Shown piece after piece: positions 35,831 to 46,008 of a DNA stretch of 64,000 nucleotides. Within the stretch, counting starts at the first letter, position 1; every line of letters starts with the position of its first letter. A program made the position numbers and the translations under genes. The DNA is from Phytopythium helicoides (taxonomy: Eukaryota; Oomycota; Peronosporomycetes; Pythiales; Pythiaceae): the NCBI GenBank assembly GCA_024867545.1, contig JANFNE010000011.1, positions 1,407,557 to 1,471,556 of the forward strand. The letters run 5' to 3'. Below the pieces are notes generated by a model that was not told the origin of the DNA, did no database searches, and worked only from the letters and a program-made list of their open reading frames with translations.

Positions 35831-38227
35831 CTAAATAGAACGATGCACACGCTTCTTGCCGCGATTTGCTCGAGTTTGTGAGCGAGTCGTTCGTTCAGTA
35901 ACTTCGTCCGTCTCCTGAGCCTCGTCCTTCTTGCCCTTTGACCTAGAATCTTCTCCCGTCACAAGAAAACTTGTCTTAGCCCTTTTACTTTGCCTTGTGT
36001 TGCGGTCATATTCCGTGGCTTGAGAGTCCCTTGCCTGATTGAACACAGATACGGCTGAAGATAGCTCAAGCTCGGCGGTTTGCTTGGCAATTTTTAATGC
36101 TGTCGCTCCCACTTCTAGTTTAGCAATCGTGTCTTCTAGATTTTTTTGCAGGAGAGAGATAGCGGCTCTCGATTGCATTGCCTCCTTTTTACAGGATGAA
36201 GTCGACTGCTCGGCGTGTAGCTTTAAGCAAGTATTCTGAAGCTTGTCAAGCTCGTTTGCAGCTTTTTTCACAACTGCGAGAGACTCGTCTCGCTCCATCC
36301 GAACGGAATCTAGCTCGATTTTTAGTAGTTTGTGCCCATCTTGTAGCAGCCCCAACGCTGTTTCCACCTGGTTGAGTTTACCTTGTTGCGCTGAAACCTC
36401 AAGGGTTTTGGCCTCCAGATGTTTCTTGACTTGAACAAACTCGACGACCTTATTTCGAATTTCTTCCTTCAATTCAGTGATCTCGTCGTCCTTTGATTTA
36501 ATTGTTGATTCCCACATCGAAGCCAAGGCGTCGTTTGCCTTCTTTGGTGCTTCTATTTGGGGGTTAATTTGTCGCGCTTTCGCAAGCTCGTTTGTGAGGT
36601 ATTCCACTTGTTGCCGATGTTCAACAGTCGCCTTCTCAAGTTCACTCTTGAGTCTTTGAATCACGTATCGGAACGATGACGAGTCATTACGTTGCACCGA
36701 GTAGCTCAACATGTCCCACTCCGTTCTAGCGTGGTTTCGCTCATCCAGAGCTTGAGCAAGCTTGGCTTGAAGCTCATGGTGAGATGAATCCTGGGCTTGT
36801 AATGCATCCATTAGCTGCTGCCGCTCTGCCACGACCGAGGCGAGTTTGGCATGCAAGTCCGCCCCCTCTGCCCGAAGCCTTTTGATGACAGAGTTTTTCG
36901 CCTTTTCGAGGTCCTTCTTCATCGTGAGAAGATCTTTAACTTCCTCGCTCTTGCTCTTCTTCACCCTGTCAAGCTCCTGACCTGTATCTTTCAGCGCACG
37001 ATATGCAGTCTCCTTTTCTTCCATGAGCTCATCAATCATATTGCTCATCTCCTTGAGTGCGTTAGCGTATCGCTCCTTCTCCTTTATATCTGCGTCGACA
37101 TTCCGATTTTGTGATTCAAGGCTCGAGATCGCTTTGCTTTTCGCCTGTACTTCTTGCAGCAGTTTGCTAATTGTAGTTCGTGAGACATCCAGCTCTCTAT
37201 GCAGCGCTTCTAGTTCGGGGTTAGCATCTGGCCGTCCCTTGTTTGCAGAGCTTGTTGCCATTTTTTCAAGCTCTTCATTCTTGTCTTTCAGCGCACGCAC
37301 AGCGATCTCTTTGTCTTGCTTGAGTCTATCGATCTCAGCGTATTTTTCGCCTAGACCCGACTCGAGCGCGCGGACGGCTGCGTCTTTATCCTTTGCCAGT
37401 TCAGCAGCCTTAGCATCCAGCGTGTCAACTCGAGATTGCAGGTCGTTGATGAGGGCGTCCTTAGCCTGAATTTCCTTGCGCTGCTTTGTCAAGGCATTCT
37501 GAGTCGCATCCACCTTTTTCTGGAGCGCTTTGAGCATCGTGCTCTCGTCGCTTTGAACGGCCTGGAGAACGAGCTGTCTATCTGCCTTGAGTGCTTCAAT
37601 ATCGCCGCTCTTCGCTTTTAGCTCGCTCTGAAGAGCGCTAACGATCTCATCTCTGTCAGATTTCAGCTTTTCAATCTCTTCGTCCTTTTCATCCAGCTCT
37701 GTCCGCAGCGCTTTCAGCGTCTGCAACTTGACTGACTTGTTCAAAATCAAACTATTCTCCTTCGACAGTCTCTCAATGAGAGCAGTAGCCTCCCGCTTTT
37801 CCTCTTTGAGTCGGGCGAGCGCCGCGTTCTTCACTTGCCGCTCCTTCCTCAACGAGTCCGAAGCCTCCTCCCTTCTCTTCTTGAGCTCGTCCACCTCCGC
37901 TTGCTTCGCCCTCAGACGCTCCTTCATCTCATTAAACTCCTTCTCCTTCTCGCTCTTCTCGTCACTCAGCGCAGCCTGCAGCGCGCTCACCAGCGACGCC
38001 TTGTCCTTCTTCAACTGCTCAATCTCCGCCTTCTCCCTCGCCTCTCTCGCCTCATTTTCCACCTTTTCCTGCCGGAATTTCGCGACGGACGACCGAAGCG
38101 AGCTGAGCTCTCGCTGCAGAGTGAAGAGCACCGCGTCCTTGGCCAGCAACTCCGTCTGCAGCGAGCGCGCCGACGGCTGCAGCTCCATCGATGGCAATGA
38201 GAATCCAAGTCTGGGAATATCTGGCAT
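35831..38227 (-). CDS. Long coiled-coil protein with a repeated heptad block and basic tail
   Basis: Intronless, 798 residues from the ATG at 38227 (the open frame extends to 38281 without an ATG). Nearly all of it is coiled coil. Repeating blocks of about 27-30 residues share the pattern L-x-x-K-x-x-E-I-x-x-L-K-x-D-x-x-x-x-V-x-A-L, for example EEIEKLKSDRDEIVSALQSE, DIEALKADRQLVLQAVQSD and AEIDRLKQDKEIAVRALKDK. The C-terminal 60 residues are basic with NLS-like KRAKTSF and GKKRVHRSI. Similar blocks occur in the neighbouring minus-strand genes at 38482 and 41085. I do not recognise an orthologue; a nuclear or centrosomal filamentous role is only an inference. Confidence 0.65.
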   Translation of the reverse strand: MPDIPRLGFSLPSMELQPSARSLQTELLAKDAVLFTLQRELSSLRSSVAKFRQEKVENEAREAREKAEIEQLKKDKASLVSALQAALSDEKSEKEKEFNEMKERLRAKQAEVDELKKRREEASDSLRKERQVKNAALARLKEEKREATALIERLSKENSLILNKSVKLQTLKALRTELDEKDEEIEKLKSDRDEIVSALQSELKAKSGDIEALKADRQLVLQAVQSDESTMLKALQKKVDATQNALTKQRKEIQAKDALINDLQSRVDTLDAKAAELAKDKDAAVRALESGLGEKYAEIDRLKQDKEIAVRALKDKNEELEKMATSSANKGRPDANPELEALHRELDVSRTTISKLLQEVQAKSKAISSLESQNRNVDADIKEKERYANALKEMSNMIDELMEEKETAYRALKDTGQELDRVKKSKSEEVKDLLTMKKDLEKAKNSVIKRLRAEGADLHAKLASVVAERQQLMDALQAQDSSHHELQAKLAQALDERNHARTEWDMLSYSVQRNDSSSFRYVIQRLKSELEKATVEHRQQVEYLTNELAKARQINPQIEAPKKANDALASMWESTIKSKDDEITELKEEIRNKVVEFVQVKKHLEAKTLEVSAQQGKLNQVETALGLLQDGHKLLKIELDSVRMERDESLAVVKKAANELDKLQNTCLKLHAEQSTSSCKKEAMQSRAAISLLQKNLEDTIAKLEVGATALKIAKQTAELELSSAVSVFNQARDSQATEYDRNTRQSKRAKTSFLVTGEDSRSKGKKDEAQETDEVTERTTRSQTRANRGKKRVHRSI

Positions 38228-38481
38228 CGAACTTTGAGGACTCGAATAGTGGACCTTTGAGAATTGAGAATTGTGTGGCAAATTGTGGTTATCAATTGGG
38301 TCAATTTTGGGTCGAGATGCTGAGTAGCAGCCTTCAGTGCGTCGCGACTCGAACTTGCGCGAATTCGCTTGGCTTTGTTGCCAAGGAAGATTTCAAATTA
38401 TTCATCTCTCAACCAAAATTACACCATCACCACCAGCGTTCCTGTACGCCGGGTAGAATGCTCATGAGCGCCTTGGAGCAA

Positions 38482-39150
38482 CTATAGCTTCCAGATGAAG
38501 CGATTGTAGTCGAAGTAGTGGTGTGATGTCAATCTTATAAGATTTATTAGAATCGTCATATCGAAGTTTTTCATTCGTTCAACAATCATGAAGCACTTCA
38601 AGGCTGCATTGCCTTTGCGAAATAGAGGAGTGCGCTCTCTTTTTGCATTGCTCAACAGTTTGAGTCTTGGCCACAACCCACCAATTACGATAGCCATTGC
38701 TTTGAGCTGGGTCAGTGCCATAGGAAAAATTAGATCTTTGCTCTGCAGCGCTGCCTTTAGGCCGTTATGCGCTGTGTCCTTCTGGAGACCGGCATGCATT
38801 GCCCGCAGTGCATTCATACTCGCCTCTATATCCTTTTGTAGGTTCTTAAGCTCTGCGTCCTTGTCGATCAGCTCTGATCGCAGCGCGCTGATAGCCACAT
38901 CTTTCTTGCTCTTGAGCGCATCGGTTTTTGCGTTCTTCTGATTGAGTTTGGTCTGCCACGCTACTTCGAGGGTGTCCGTCTCTGGATTGTTTTGTGTCAA
39001 CTTTTCTTGCAGCACGTTTGTACTCGACTTTTTATTCTTCTTGAGCCAGGCAAGCTCAGCATCCTTCTCTATCAGCCTCTCCTGGAGACCTAGCTTGTTT
39101 TGGTTAACTGTTTCCTTTTGAGTCGTTTCTGCAAGCGCCATGCCCACCAT
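38482..39150 (-). CDS. Short coiled-coil paralogue, possibly decaying
   Basis: Open frame of 222 residues starting at an ATG at 39150. Its first 150 residues repeat the block seen in the next gene downstream (LIEKDAELAWLKKNKKSST, ISALRSELIDKDAELKNLQK). The last 70 residues lose coiled-coil character and end in aromatic-rich sequence with no family resemblance, as if reading ran into non-coding DNA. This suggests a truncated duplicate of the 798-residue neighbour; it could also be the first exon of a gene whose later exons I cannot see. Confidence 0.4.
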   Translation of the reverse strand: MVGMALAETTQKETVNQNKLGLQERLIEKDAELAWLKKNKKSSTNVLQEKLTQNNPETDTLEVAWQTKLNQKNAKTDALKSKKDVAISALRSELIDKDAELKNLQKDIEASMNALRAMHAGLQKDTAHNGLKAALQSKDLIFPMALTQLKAMAIVIGGLWPRLKLLSNAKRERTPLFRKGNAALKCFMIVERMKNFDMTILINLIRLTSHHYFDYNRFIWKL

Positions 39151-39524
39151 ATATGCCAGCGAGCTTTTAGCAGACTATTGCGTCAAGTAGGCTCTCCGTG
39201 GCAGCCGAACACTGGCGTCGTACTATGTCCAACAACCTGCTTGCCGATTCTGGATCGCGTTTGGACTTCATCACGTCCTAGGTAAAGTAGCCATCCGCAA
39301 ATGAATCGAGCCGTTAGTTTTTGGGACAGACACCTGCCAACTCGCAGTCGGATAAAACAAAATATTGCAAGGGCAAGAATGTTTGATCCCACTCTATTGA
39401 TGACGAAGTACTCCGTGCATCTTGTATGTGGAAGCAAACTCATCTTGCCTTCCCATGGCATCAATGCCGACGCCTTATGAGGTTATGCTTCCTCCATGCT
39501 CACCGTCATAATCTCCATGTCCGT
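39151..39524. other. Intergenic, no feature seen
   Basis: About 370 bp between same-strand coiled-coil genes; no open frame, repeat or regulatory box that I can support. Confidence 0.35.
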
Positions 39525-40698
39525 CTAACCTACTAATAGCTGACGATCCGGAAACAAGTAACACACGTGTGAGTCCTTGCTCTTCTTCTCGTAAAAGTGA
39601 TGCTTCTCAATGTTGTTGGTGTAAAACAACCGGAAAGGCATGTCTTCGTCAAGGGCTTCCAAATCGCTCATACTCTTGCACTCTTCCGGCACGCACACAG
39701 GATTCGTATGCCATCTCCAGAAAAATGGTTCTGTCAGTACTTTCTCACTGAGTACGCCTGAACCAATCAGCTCCTCCGCTTCACGGCACAGTTCCCTGTA
39801 CGCCCTTACGAGTTGCAGTAATTTGGCCGTCGAACTCGCGCGACAAGTCTTTACGGTGATGCATCTGTGCCCAGTAGCCTTGTCGATACACCGACTGCAC
39901 TGTGCGGACTTTGTTGACCCAATTCTTAACAGCTTGCGAAGACGCTTCATAGTCAAAGGTGTGCGAGAAGTTCGGACTGTTCGCGAACATCTTGTCCCAA
40001 GGCTTAGCCCTCTTTATAGCTTCAATCAGCGAGACACGAGCGCGGTCTTGAGTTTCCACCTCGTCTTCCATAATCTTGAGGTCTCCGTGGGTTTGATGCT
40101 TGGGTTGCTTCTCTTCTTGATCGCCAGATTGCTCGTGCTTCATCTTCTTTGCATTAATCTTGACTTCGTCTTGGGTTTCGAGCGTTGATTGGTGGCGTTT
40201 TTTGCATCCATGACCTTCGTTGGCACGATCAGCTACCTCATTCATCTCTTCAGATCCCGTGAACAAACCGACAGCATCTCCGTCTTCGTTGAGTGGCTCA
40301 TTTGCGGCAGGGCTTTCCTCGCGTGCGTTGACACGCTGAGCTGATACGAAGGTGGCGGTGGCTTGGCGCCCGCTGCATCTCAACTTGTCGACTGAGGCAC
40401 GCAAAGTCGATATTTCTTCTTCCATTGACACCTTGTCCATCGAGATAATGGAGTTGTCTTCTCGCAAGAAGTTAATCACTTCTGCTTGGTACTCCTTTTC
40501 TGCCTCGAGGCGAGCGATTGTTTGCTTTAGCTTCGCGGTTTCCAACTCAGACGTACTAACGTTCACTGCTGCACGCGCAAAGATCTCTTTGCTTTTTATC
40601 TCGAACTTGTCCAACAAATCGGTAACAGCTTGCTCTAAAGCGCCAGCAAATGAGCGAGCGGCACTCAAGAACTCTTGCTCGAGTGAATTATCCTCCAT
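39525..40698 (-). CDS. Coiled-coil protein with conserved-looking C-terminal domain
   Basis: Two exons, 40698-39810 and 39730-39525, joined by a 79-bp intron with donor gtaagg and acceptor gacag; the join is phase 1 and yields 364 residues. The N-terminal third is coiled coil (SELETAKLKQTIARLEAEKE). The middle is charged with NLS-like KKMKHEQ. The last 150 residues look globular (PWDKMFANSPNFSHTFDYE, WVNKVRTVQSVYRQGYWAQM, FFWRWHTNPVCVPEE, FRLFYTNNIEKHHFYEKKS). I do not recognise the domain. Without the intron the second exon would look like a separate open frame, which I reject because donor, acceptor and phase all agree. Confidence 0.6.
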
Positions 40699-40798
40699 TG
40701 GTTCCTTGGCCGAGGAAAATCCGAGAATGGTCCGTTGGGTGAGTAGAGAGAACTACGAGGGCTTTGATTGGAGCATTTGTCTACTTAATTGCTTGAAC

Positions 40799-41699
40799 TT
40801 ACTCATGCAAACTTCGAGTATGACCCGCACGATGGAAGAAGAGCCTCGGCTCTTCGTCTGCAAGCTCAAATTGATGTTTTGCATCGTCCTCATTGACGAC
40901 CAAAACGTCCTTGTCGACTTGGATTGCTGCCATAGAGTTCTGTTTTTCAACTCGCAGCCTCTTGGGTGCAGGCTTTTCTTTCCCGTTCTGCTTCTTCTCT
41001 TGGTTCCGTTTGGTTGTTAGCAGAGGTCGCTGGCGTTTGGTAATAGGACTGCTTGCCGGTCTTGCAGTCGTGCTGTTTATCTTGCTACCGTCCTTTCCTG
41101 TTGCGTCCTTGGTACTCATTGACAACAATCTCGTTCCTCTGCTCCTGGTCGCTCTTTATCTTCGCAAGCTTGGTCATTGCGCGCTCGATCCCGGTGCCTT
41201 CACTCGCAACCCATGTATCAAGCGCTGCCAGTCGTCCATCCGCCCCGTGGCTTTCACCGCCCAACTCGTTGATCTTCGCACGCAAGTGCGCATTCGTTTC
41301 CCGTTCGGTCTCAAGCTCACGCAGACATCCCACATTAACGGCCTCCAGGTGCTCTTTCTCGACCAGTAGCTCCAACGATCTCGCTTTGTGTTTGTCTTGT
41401 TCGGCGGTCGTAGCTTCGATTGCGTCCTGGTGCTCCTTTTGATCTTGGTTTGCTTGCTTCCTCAACAAGTTGTAATCCCTCTGAAGCGTGTCCATCGAGA
41501 AGCTGAGCCATTGCAACGCCACGACGGCAGCAACTTTTGTCCGCTCGAGCGTAGCATTTTTCTCCGCGAGAGCTTTCTGCAGAGCGCGAATGACGGCATC
41601 CTTCTCGGACGCCTCTCTTTCCTTGGCTTGGACATACAGAGCGAGCGCCCCAAGCGGATGATCCTTGCGCACTTCGATATGACGGCGCGGGGCATCCAT
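40799..41699 (-). CDS. Coiled-coil protein with basic tail, one frame break
   Basis: Starts at ATG 41699 (MDAPRRHIEVRKDHPLG). The first 185 residues are coiled coil and include the block KDAVIRALQKALAEKNATLE, similar to the repeats of the 35.8-38.2 kb gene. The frame ends just after EIVVNEYQGRNRKGR at 41085, while an overlapping frame continues as STKDATGKDGSKINST and a basic tail (KRQRPLLTTKRNQEKKQNGK, KRLRVEKQN) to TAA at 40799. I join them across a probable indel near 41110-41130; no intron fits. The final GAGTAAGTT could also be a splice donor, so the true C terminus may lie further on. Function unknown. Confidence 0.5.
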
Positions 41700-41858
41700 C
41701 ACAGCGTTGCTCCAAAAGAGCTGCTGGCTTCAAATGTACAATCCCAACGACCGCATGCAAGTCCCGAGTGCAAAGTTTTTATTGCCTGTTTGATGGACCG
41801 TCCCATCCCAGACTACCCGATGACGGCGGCATTCGTCGAGCTTGCTGTCTTCCCGCTC

Positions 41859-43133
41859 TTACCTGACGCTGCCTTTGATCCATTCGACGCAGAAGTGCTC
41901 AGCTTTTCCATCCTCGCTGCTAAGGACGCTGCACTCGTCGTAGAGCTTCTTGACGTAGTCCAAGTGGCGCCGCACTTCGACGATGAGCTTCTCATCGAGT
42001 TCCTCGCTTGGCGCTGTCTCTACTCGTTTGCTCACTGCGTCTACGATCTCGCTGTCTCGCTTCCGAAGCGCTATTAGCGTCTGCTTGTCCTCGTCTAGAT
42101 GTGTCTGCAGAGTGTTAGCCTTGGTAGTGAGCTCCTTGGTAACTGATGACACTCCGAGCGCGCGGTAACCCTCAATCTCGCTCTCCAGCTTCCGTAACTC
42201 TTCATTTGCTTGCGTTGCTCGAGCCATCATGAACTTCACGCATGGCAGTTCGCTGGTAAAGTAGTTGACCACGGCTTCAAGGTGCTGAGCGCGGCAGCTA
42301 GTCTGCTTGTGCTTTAGCATCTCGACGCCGCTTCTCGCCAGAGAAACCTCTCGAACAACAGCAGCTGCGCGATCAACGTGCGTGGTAATCTCCTGTCGGC
42401 GCTGTCGGCGCTCGTACGCACGAATAACGTGCTGGTGCTGTGCGTCGAAGGCGTCGCGCTCCAGGCTGTACTTGTGCTCGATAGCGGCTACTTTATCATC
42501 CATTTGCTGTTGATGCGCCGCTGCATCTTCGATTTGGGCGGCAACCGCGCGAAGCTGGGCTTCGAGCGCCTCGCGCTGCTTTTTAAGAGTTTGCAAGGCT
42601 ACGTCCGCCTCTTGCTTCTTAGCCAAAGCTCCAGCCAGCTCGTCCTTCTTGCGCAAATGCAGCGCTTCGAGCCGCTGCTTCACTTCAGCCATTTCCTTAT
42701 CATCTCCAGCATCGGCACTGTCGTCATTATCTCCGTCTGAGAGATTCCCGCTCGACACGAGAAACTTTTCGAAGCCCGTCTCGTTGCTCGGGCTTGCACC
42801 GTTATTCACCGCGTCGACACCGGGTGACGATGCCATTTTCGTGGCCACAAGCTTGTCGACAGCATCCAGGCGCTTTTCAAGCAACACGAGCGCGTCGCTG
42901 CGCAGATCGCGGCGCTCAAAGTTGTCGCGAATGCCCTGCCCTTGGACGGCGCGGTCTCGCTGTGCGTTGGCCGCGATCTTGGTCTCGAGCGCCAGCATCT
43001 CCTTGTGCGCTCGCTCCGAGCCCACGTCCACGCCTCGCAGCGAGCGGCTGTAGTCCAGCACCATGCGGCTGAGGTACTCCGCAGTCGCTTTCTCAATCGA
43101 CTGGGGCTCCTGGCCGCCTGCGTCGGCCATCAT
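41859..43133 (-). CDS. Coiled-coil protein of unknown function
   Basis: Single exon, about 424 residues from the ATG at 43133 (MMADAGGQEPQSIEKATAEY). It has an acidic break (LSDGDNDDSADAGDDKEM) between a short N-terminal helical part and a long coiled coil (KKQEADVALQTLKKQREALE, VRRHLDYVKKLYDE). Its start overlaps by about 40 bp, in another frame, the end of the next upstream same-strand gene. Such overlap is unusual for a eukaryote and suggests the two could be one gene split by a sequencing error. I do not recognise the family. Confidence 0.55.
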   Translation of the reverse strand: MMADAGGQEPQSIEKATAEYLSRMVLDYSRSLRGVDVGSERAHKEMLALETKIAANAQRDRAVQGQGIRDNFERRDLRSDALVLLEKRLDAVDKLVATKMASSPGVDAVNNGASPSNETGFEKFLVSSGNLSDGDNDDSADAGDDKEMAEVKQRLEALHLRKKDELAGALAKKQEADVALQTLKKQREALEAQLRAVAAQIEDAAAHQQQMDDKVAAIEHKYSLERDAFDAQHQHVIRAYERRQRRQEITTHVDRAAAVVREVSLARSGVEMLKHKQTSCRAQHLEAVVNYFTSELPCVKFMMARATQANEELRKLESEIEGYRALGVSSVTKELTTKANTLQTHLDEDKQTLIALRKRDSEIVDAVSKRVETAPSEELDEKLIVEVRRHLDYVKKLYDECSVLSSEDGKAEHFCVEWIKGSVR

Positions 43134-43971
43134 TTTCCTCTGATCCACTCAGGTCGTTGCTATTGAGCGAGCGAACTGCAGCTCGCACCGCAGCGACCAC
43201 AGCCTCCGCGACCTCTCTGCCCGGGTCCCCTCCATCTTCCTTGACTTCCACCGCCAGGCAGTTGGCCAGCAACGCGGTGAGGTTGTCGTAGACCACGTCA
43301 GCCTTGGGTCGCGAGCGCAGCACGTTGGCCAGCAGCAGCGCCAGCGCGTCGCACTGGAAGAAGGCCAGCACCGTCTCGGTGCGCGCGTACATGCGGCTCC
43401 AGCCCAGCAGCCCGATGAGCGCCGCGTGCACGTCGGGGAATGCCCGCGGCCACCTCGAGCCGCTGCGCAAGCGGCAGCTGCGAGGCGTCCGCCACCTGCT
43501 CGTGCACGGCCTCGTCCACCTTGGCGCTGCTGCTGCTGCTCTTGCTCTTCTTCTTCTTCTTCGAGCGCTTCTTCTGCTGCTGCGCTTCGCTGCCGGACGA
43601 CGACGAAGGCGCAGACGACGTGGGCGTCGTGCTGCCAGCCAGCGAGCTGAACCTGCAAGATGAGCGAGAGAGATGTCAATGGCGACTGCGAGGGACTTGG
43701 AGAGCGATTGCGCTGCCTGTACGCACATGTTGGCGGTGCGGACGGCGGGAGGAGCTTGCATGGGGCCTGGAGCAGCTGGCGAGACGGAGAGTGAGGCGCT
43801 GGGGGCGGCGTGGGGAGGCGGGCGATGCGCGGCTTCTTCCCTGGAAGCGACGGCGAGTTGTGACCGCGTCGGGTTGCGATCTTCCGCAGATCGGAGCTGC
43901 TCGTCAAGTGCATGGGAAGATACGGGATCATTGGATTTGGAAGGCTGTTTTGCAGCCGTGTGGGACCACAT
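43093..43971 (-). CDS. Ser/Lys-rich protein with helical C-terminal domain, one frame break
   Basis: Two exons: start at 43971 (MWSHTAAKQPSKSND), a phase-2 intron with donor gtgcgtac and acceptor cttgcag near 43655-43730, then FSSLAGSTTPTSSAPSSSSG, a poly-Lys/Ser stretch (KKRSKKKKKSKSSSSS) and a helical region: EAVHEQVADASQLPLAQRLE, IPDVHAALIGLLGWSRMYAR, TETVLAFFQCDALALLLANV. An extra base in GGGG at 43435-43438 (plus-strand view) breaks the frame before IPDVHAAL; removing it restores one continuous protein to the stop at 43093. The helical part looks like an armadillo/HEAT-type unit but I cannot name it. The end overlaps the next gene downstream. Confidence 0.5.
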   Translation of the reverse strand: MWSHTAAKQPSKSNDPVSSHALDEQLRSAEDRNPTRSQLAVASREEAAHRPPPHAAPSASLSVSPAAPGPMQAPPAVRTANMCVQAAQSLSKSLAVAIDISLAHLAGSARWLAARRPRRLRLRRRPAAKRSSRRSARRRRRRARAAAAAPRWTRPCTSRWRTPRSCRLRSGSRWPRAFPDVHAALIGLLGWSRMYARTETVLAFFQCDALALLLANVLRSRPKADVVYDNLTALLANCLAVEVKEDGGDPGREVAEAVVAAVRAAVRSLNSNDLSGSEENDGRRRRPGAPVD

Positions 43972-44091
43972 AGCACATCCGATTCCTGAGAATTACGTCT
44001 TTTCAAGGGAGGTGTTGACGTGGCTTGACGATCGGACAAACCACTATGGATCCATCGTAATTGTACCTGCCTGCCTCACTGCCCGCCTACC

Positions 44092-44094
<3 letters not shown>

Positions 44095-44128
<34 letters not shown>

Positions 44129-44135
44129 CTTGCTG
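44095..44135. repeat. CTG/GCT trinucleotide tract
   Basis: Imperfect run of about 13 CTG units in the 240-bp gap between the eIF2-gamma 3' end and the gene starting at 43971. It is not within a recognised coding exon. Likely a length-variable microsatellite. Confidence 0.7.
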
Positions 44136-44210
44136 CTCTTGATGCTCTTGATGCTCCTTATCACGTCACTTCCCCGCCACGCCAGCAGCTCCTCCGTGCG
44201 CTGTTAAAAT

Positions 44211-45601
44211 CTATTCCGAGTCGGCGATCTCGATCCTGCTGCCACGGCGGATCTGGCCCCAGCCAATGAGTCGCCAGTGCTTGTCGATACGACGGCTAAT
44301 GGCGATCTTCTCGCCCTCTTGCGTGCACACGGGCACCGTGAGCATGATCTTGGCCAGATCCTGCTTGACGGCCAGCACCTTGCCGCCCGTGGCCGTCGAG
44401 CCGATGTTGACCATCAGCACCTCGGCCTTCGACAGCTTCTGCACCTTGGACGCCTTGCTGCCCTCCTGCGTCTTGACACCCAGCAGGCGCTTCAGCAGGT
44501 AGAAGTTGATCTCGAGCTCCGTGAACACGTGCGGCAGGCTGCCCTTGAGGCCCAGCACCTGGCCAACCAGGCGGTCCGAGCGCGTCAGCGTCGGGTCGAT
44601 CTGCGTGCCCGACACCGATCAGACCGCCGGGCACGGCGAACTGCAGGTCGTTCTTCTCGGCGAAAAGCGACACGATGCGCGAGAAAAATGGGGACGCACG
44701 TCATCTTGCCCTCCTCGTCCTTGCTCACGAGACCCGGGCGCACCTCGATCTCGTCGCCCACGCGGAGCACGCCCTCGAGGATCGAGCCACCGGCGACACC
44801 GCCCTTGAGGTTCTCCACGTCCTCGCCAGGCTTGTTGACGTCGAACGAACGGATCACGATGAGCTTGGGCTTGGACGTGAAGTCGCGCTTGGGGATCGGG
44901 ATGTTGCGGCAAATGTACTCGCAGACGACGTCCACGTTGTACTTGAGCACAGCCGAGATGGGGATGATGGGGGCGTCGTGTGCGACCGTGCCGGCCACGA
45001 ACTTCTTGATCTGCTCGTGCTGCGCGACGGCGGCGTCCTCCTTGATCAGGTCGACCTTGTTCTGCAGGATGATGATGTTCTGGAGGCGCATGATCTCGAT
45101 GGCGGCCAGGTGCTCGGACGTCTGCGGCTGGGGGCAGACCTCGTTACCGGCGACCAGCAGCAGCGCGGCGTCCATGACGGCTGCGCCGTTGAGCATCGTA
45201 GCCATGAGAATGTCGTGGCCCGGGCAGTCGACGAACGACACGTGGCGCTGGAGCACCCACACCGTGTTCTCATCGTTCTCGTCCGTGAACCGGTCGGGCT
45301 TGGAGCTTCCGAACGCGCGGTAGCAGCCAATGCCGGACCCGTTCTCTGCGCGGTAGATCTTGGCGTTGGCGTATCCCAGCTTGATGGTGATGTTTCGCTC
45401 GAGTTCGTTCTTGAAGCGCACCGTCTGGACGCCCGAGATTGCCTTGACCACCGTCGACTTGCCGTGCGCGACGTGTCCGATGGTGCCGATGTTGATGGTG
45501 GCCTGTCGGCTGATGACCTCGGGCGTCAGCGGCGTCAGCTCCTCCACCTTGAGCTTGCTCAGGTCCTGCACCGCCAGGTGCTTCTGCACGATCTCCACCA
45601 T
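44211..45601 (-). CDS. EIF2S3: Translation initiation factor eIF2 subunit gamma, with two frame breaks
   Basis: GTPase subunit of eIF2, which carries initiator Met-tRNA to the 40S subunit. GTP-binding motifs: GHVAHGKST (P loop), DCPGHD (G3) and NKVD (G4). The start ([20 protein letters not shown]) and the C-terminal beta-barrel domains ([30 protein letters not shown]) are typical. Two single-base insertions break the frame: five A at 44684-44688 and CCC at 44608-44610 (plus-strand view). Removing one base at each restores [20 protein letters not shown] and [18 protein letters not shown], giving 462 residues against about 470 in animals. No intron is seen. Head-to-head with CFAP57. Confidence 0.92.
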
Positions 45602-46008
45602 GTCTCCCTGCGTGCGCGTCTGCGAGTCATCACGTTTTCGTCAGTCGCTGCGCCTGCGCTCCGCCTGCGCTCCGCGCTGCGCGGAAAGATCGCGAGTGGC
45701 GCGCCGCGTCCCCCGCGCAGCCGCCGCCGCCGCCGCCCCACGCACCTGTCGGTCGCTCGCTGCTGCTTTCTCCACTGAGAGGAGCTCCCGGCTGACGGCC
45801 GCCCTCGTCCAGCGGGTGCCACCGAGGGAAATATCCTATGGCGTCGGCCGCCCCCTCGATCTGATTGGCCGAAATCAAGACCGACCTCGTAGCTCTTCAT
45901 GTGGTCCACGCTAGGAACCCACTTCAACGTCTGCTGATAGAACTGATAGAATGGACGCGGATTGATATAATAATAACCGACGCTGCTGGTGCGGCGCGCT
46001 GCGTTGAG
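45602..46008. promoter_or_regulatory. Divergent promoter, eIF2-gamma / CFAP57
   Basis: About 400 bp between divergent starts, with CTGATTGG at 45861-45868 (CCAATCAG on the minus strand). GC-rich on the eIF2-gamma side and AT-richer (ttgatataataataacc) near the CFAP57 start. No gene seen. Confidence 0.5.

Noticed and set aside
39525..39956. Separate gene for the 143-residue minus-strand open frame
   Set aside because: A 79-bp intron with good donor and acceptor joins its 3' part in phase to the gene starting at 40698.
35831..43133. Biosynthetic or defence gene cluster
   Set aside because: The genes are all coiled-coil structural-type proteins with no enzymes, nucleases or immune-type domains.
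44675..45778. 367-residue plus-strand frame over eIF2-gamma
   Set aside because: Antisense shadow; the minus strand encodes all GTPase motifs.
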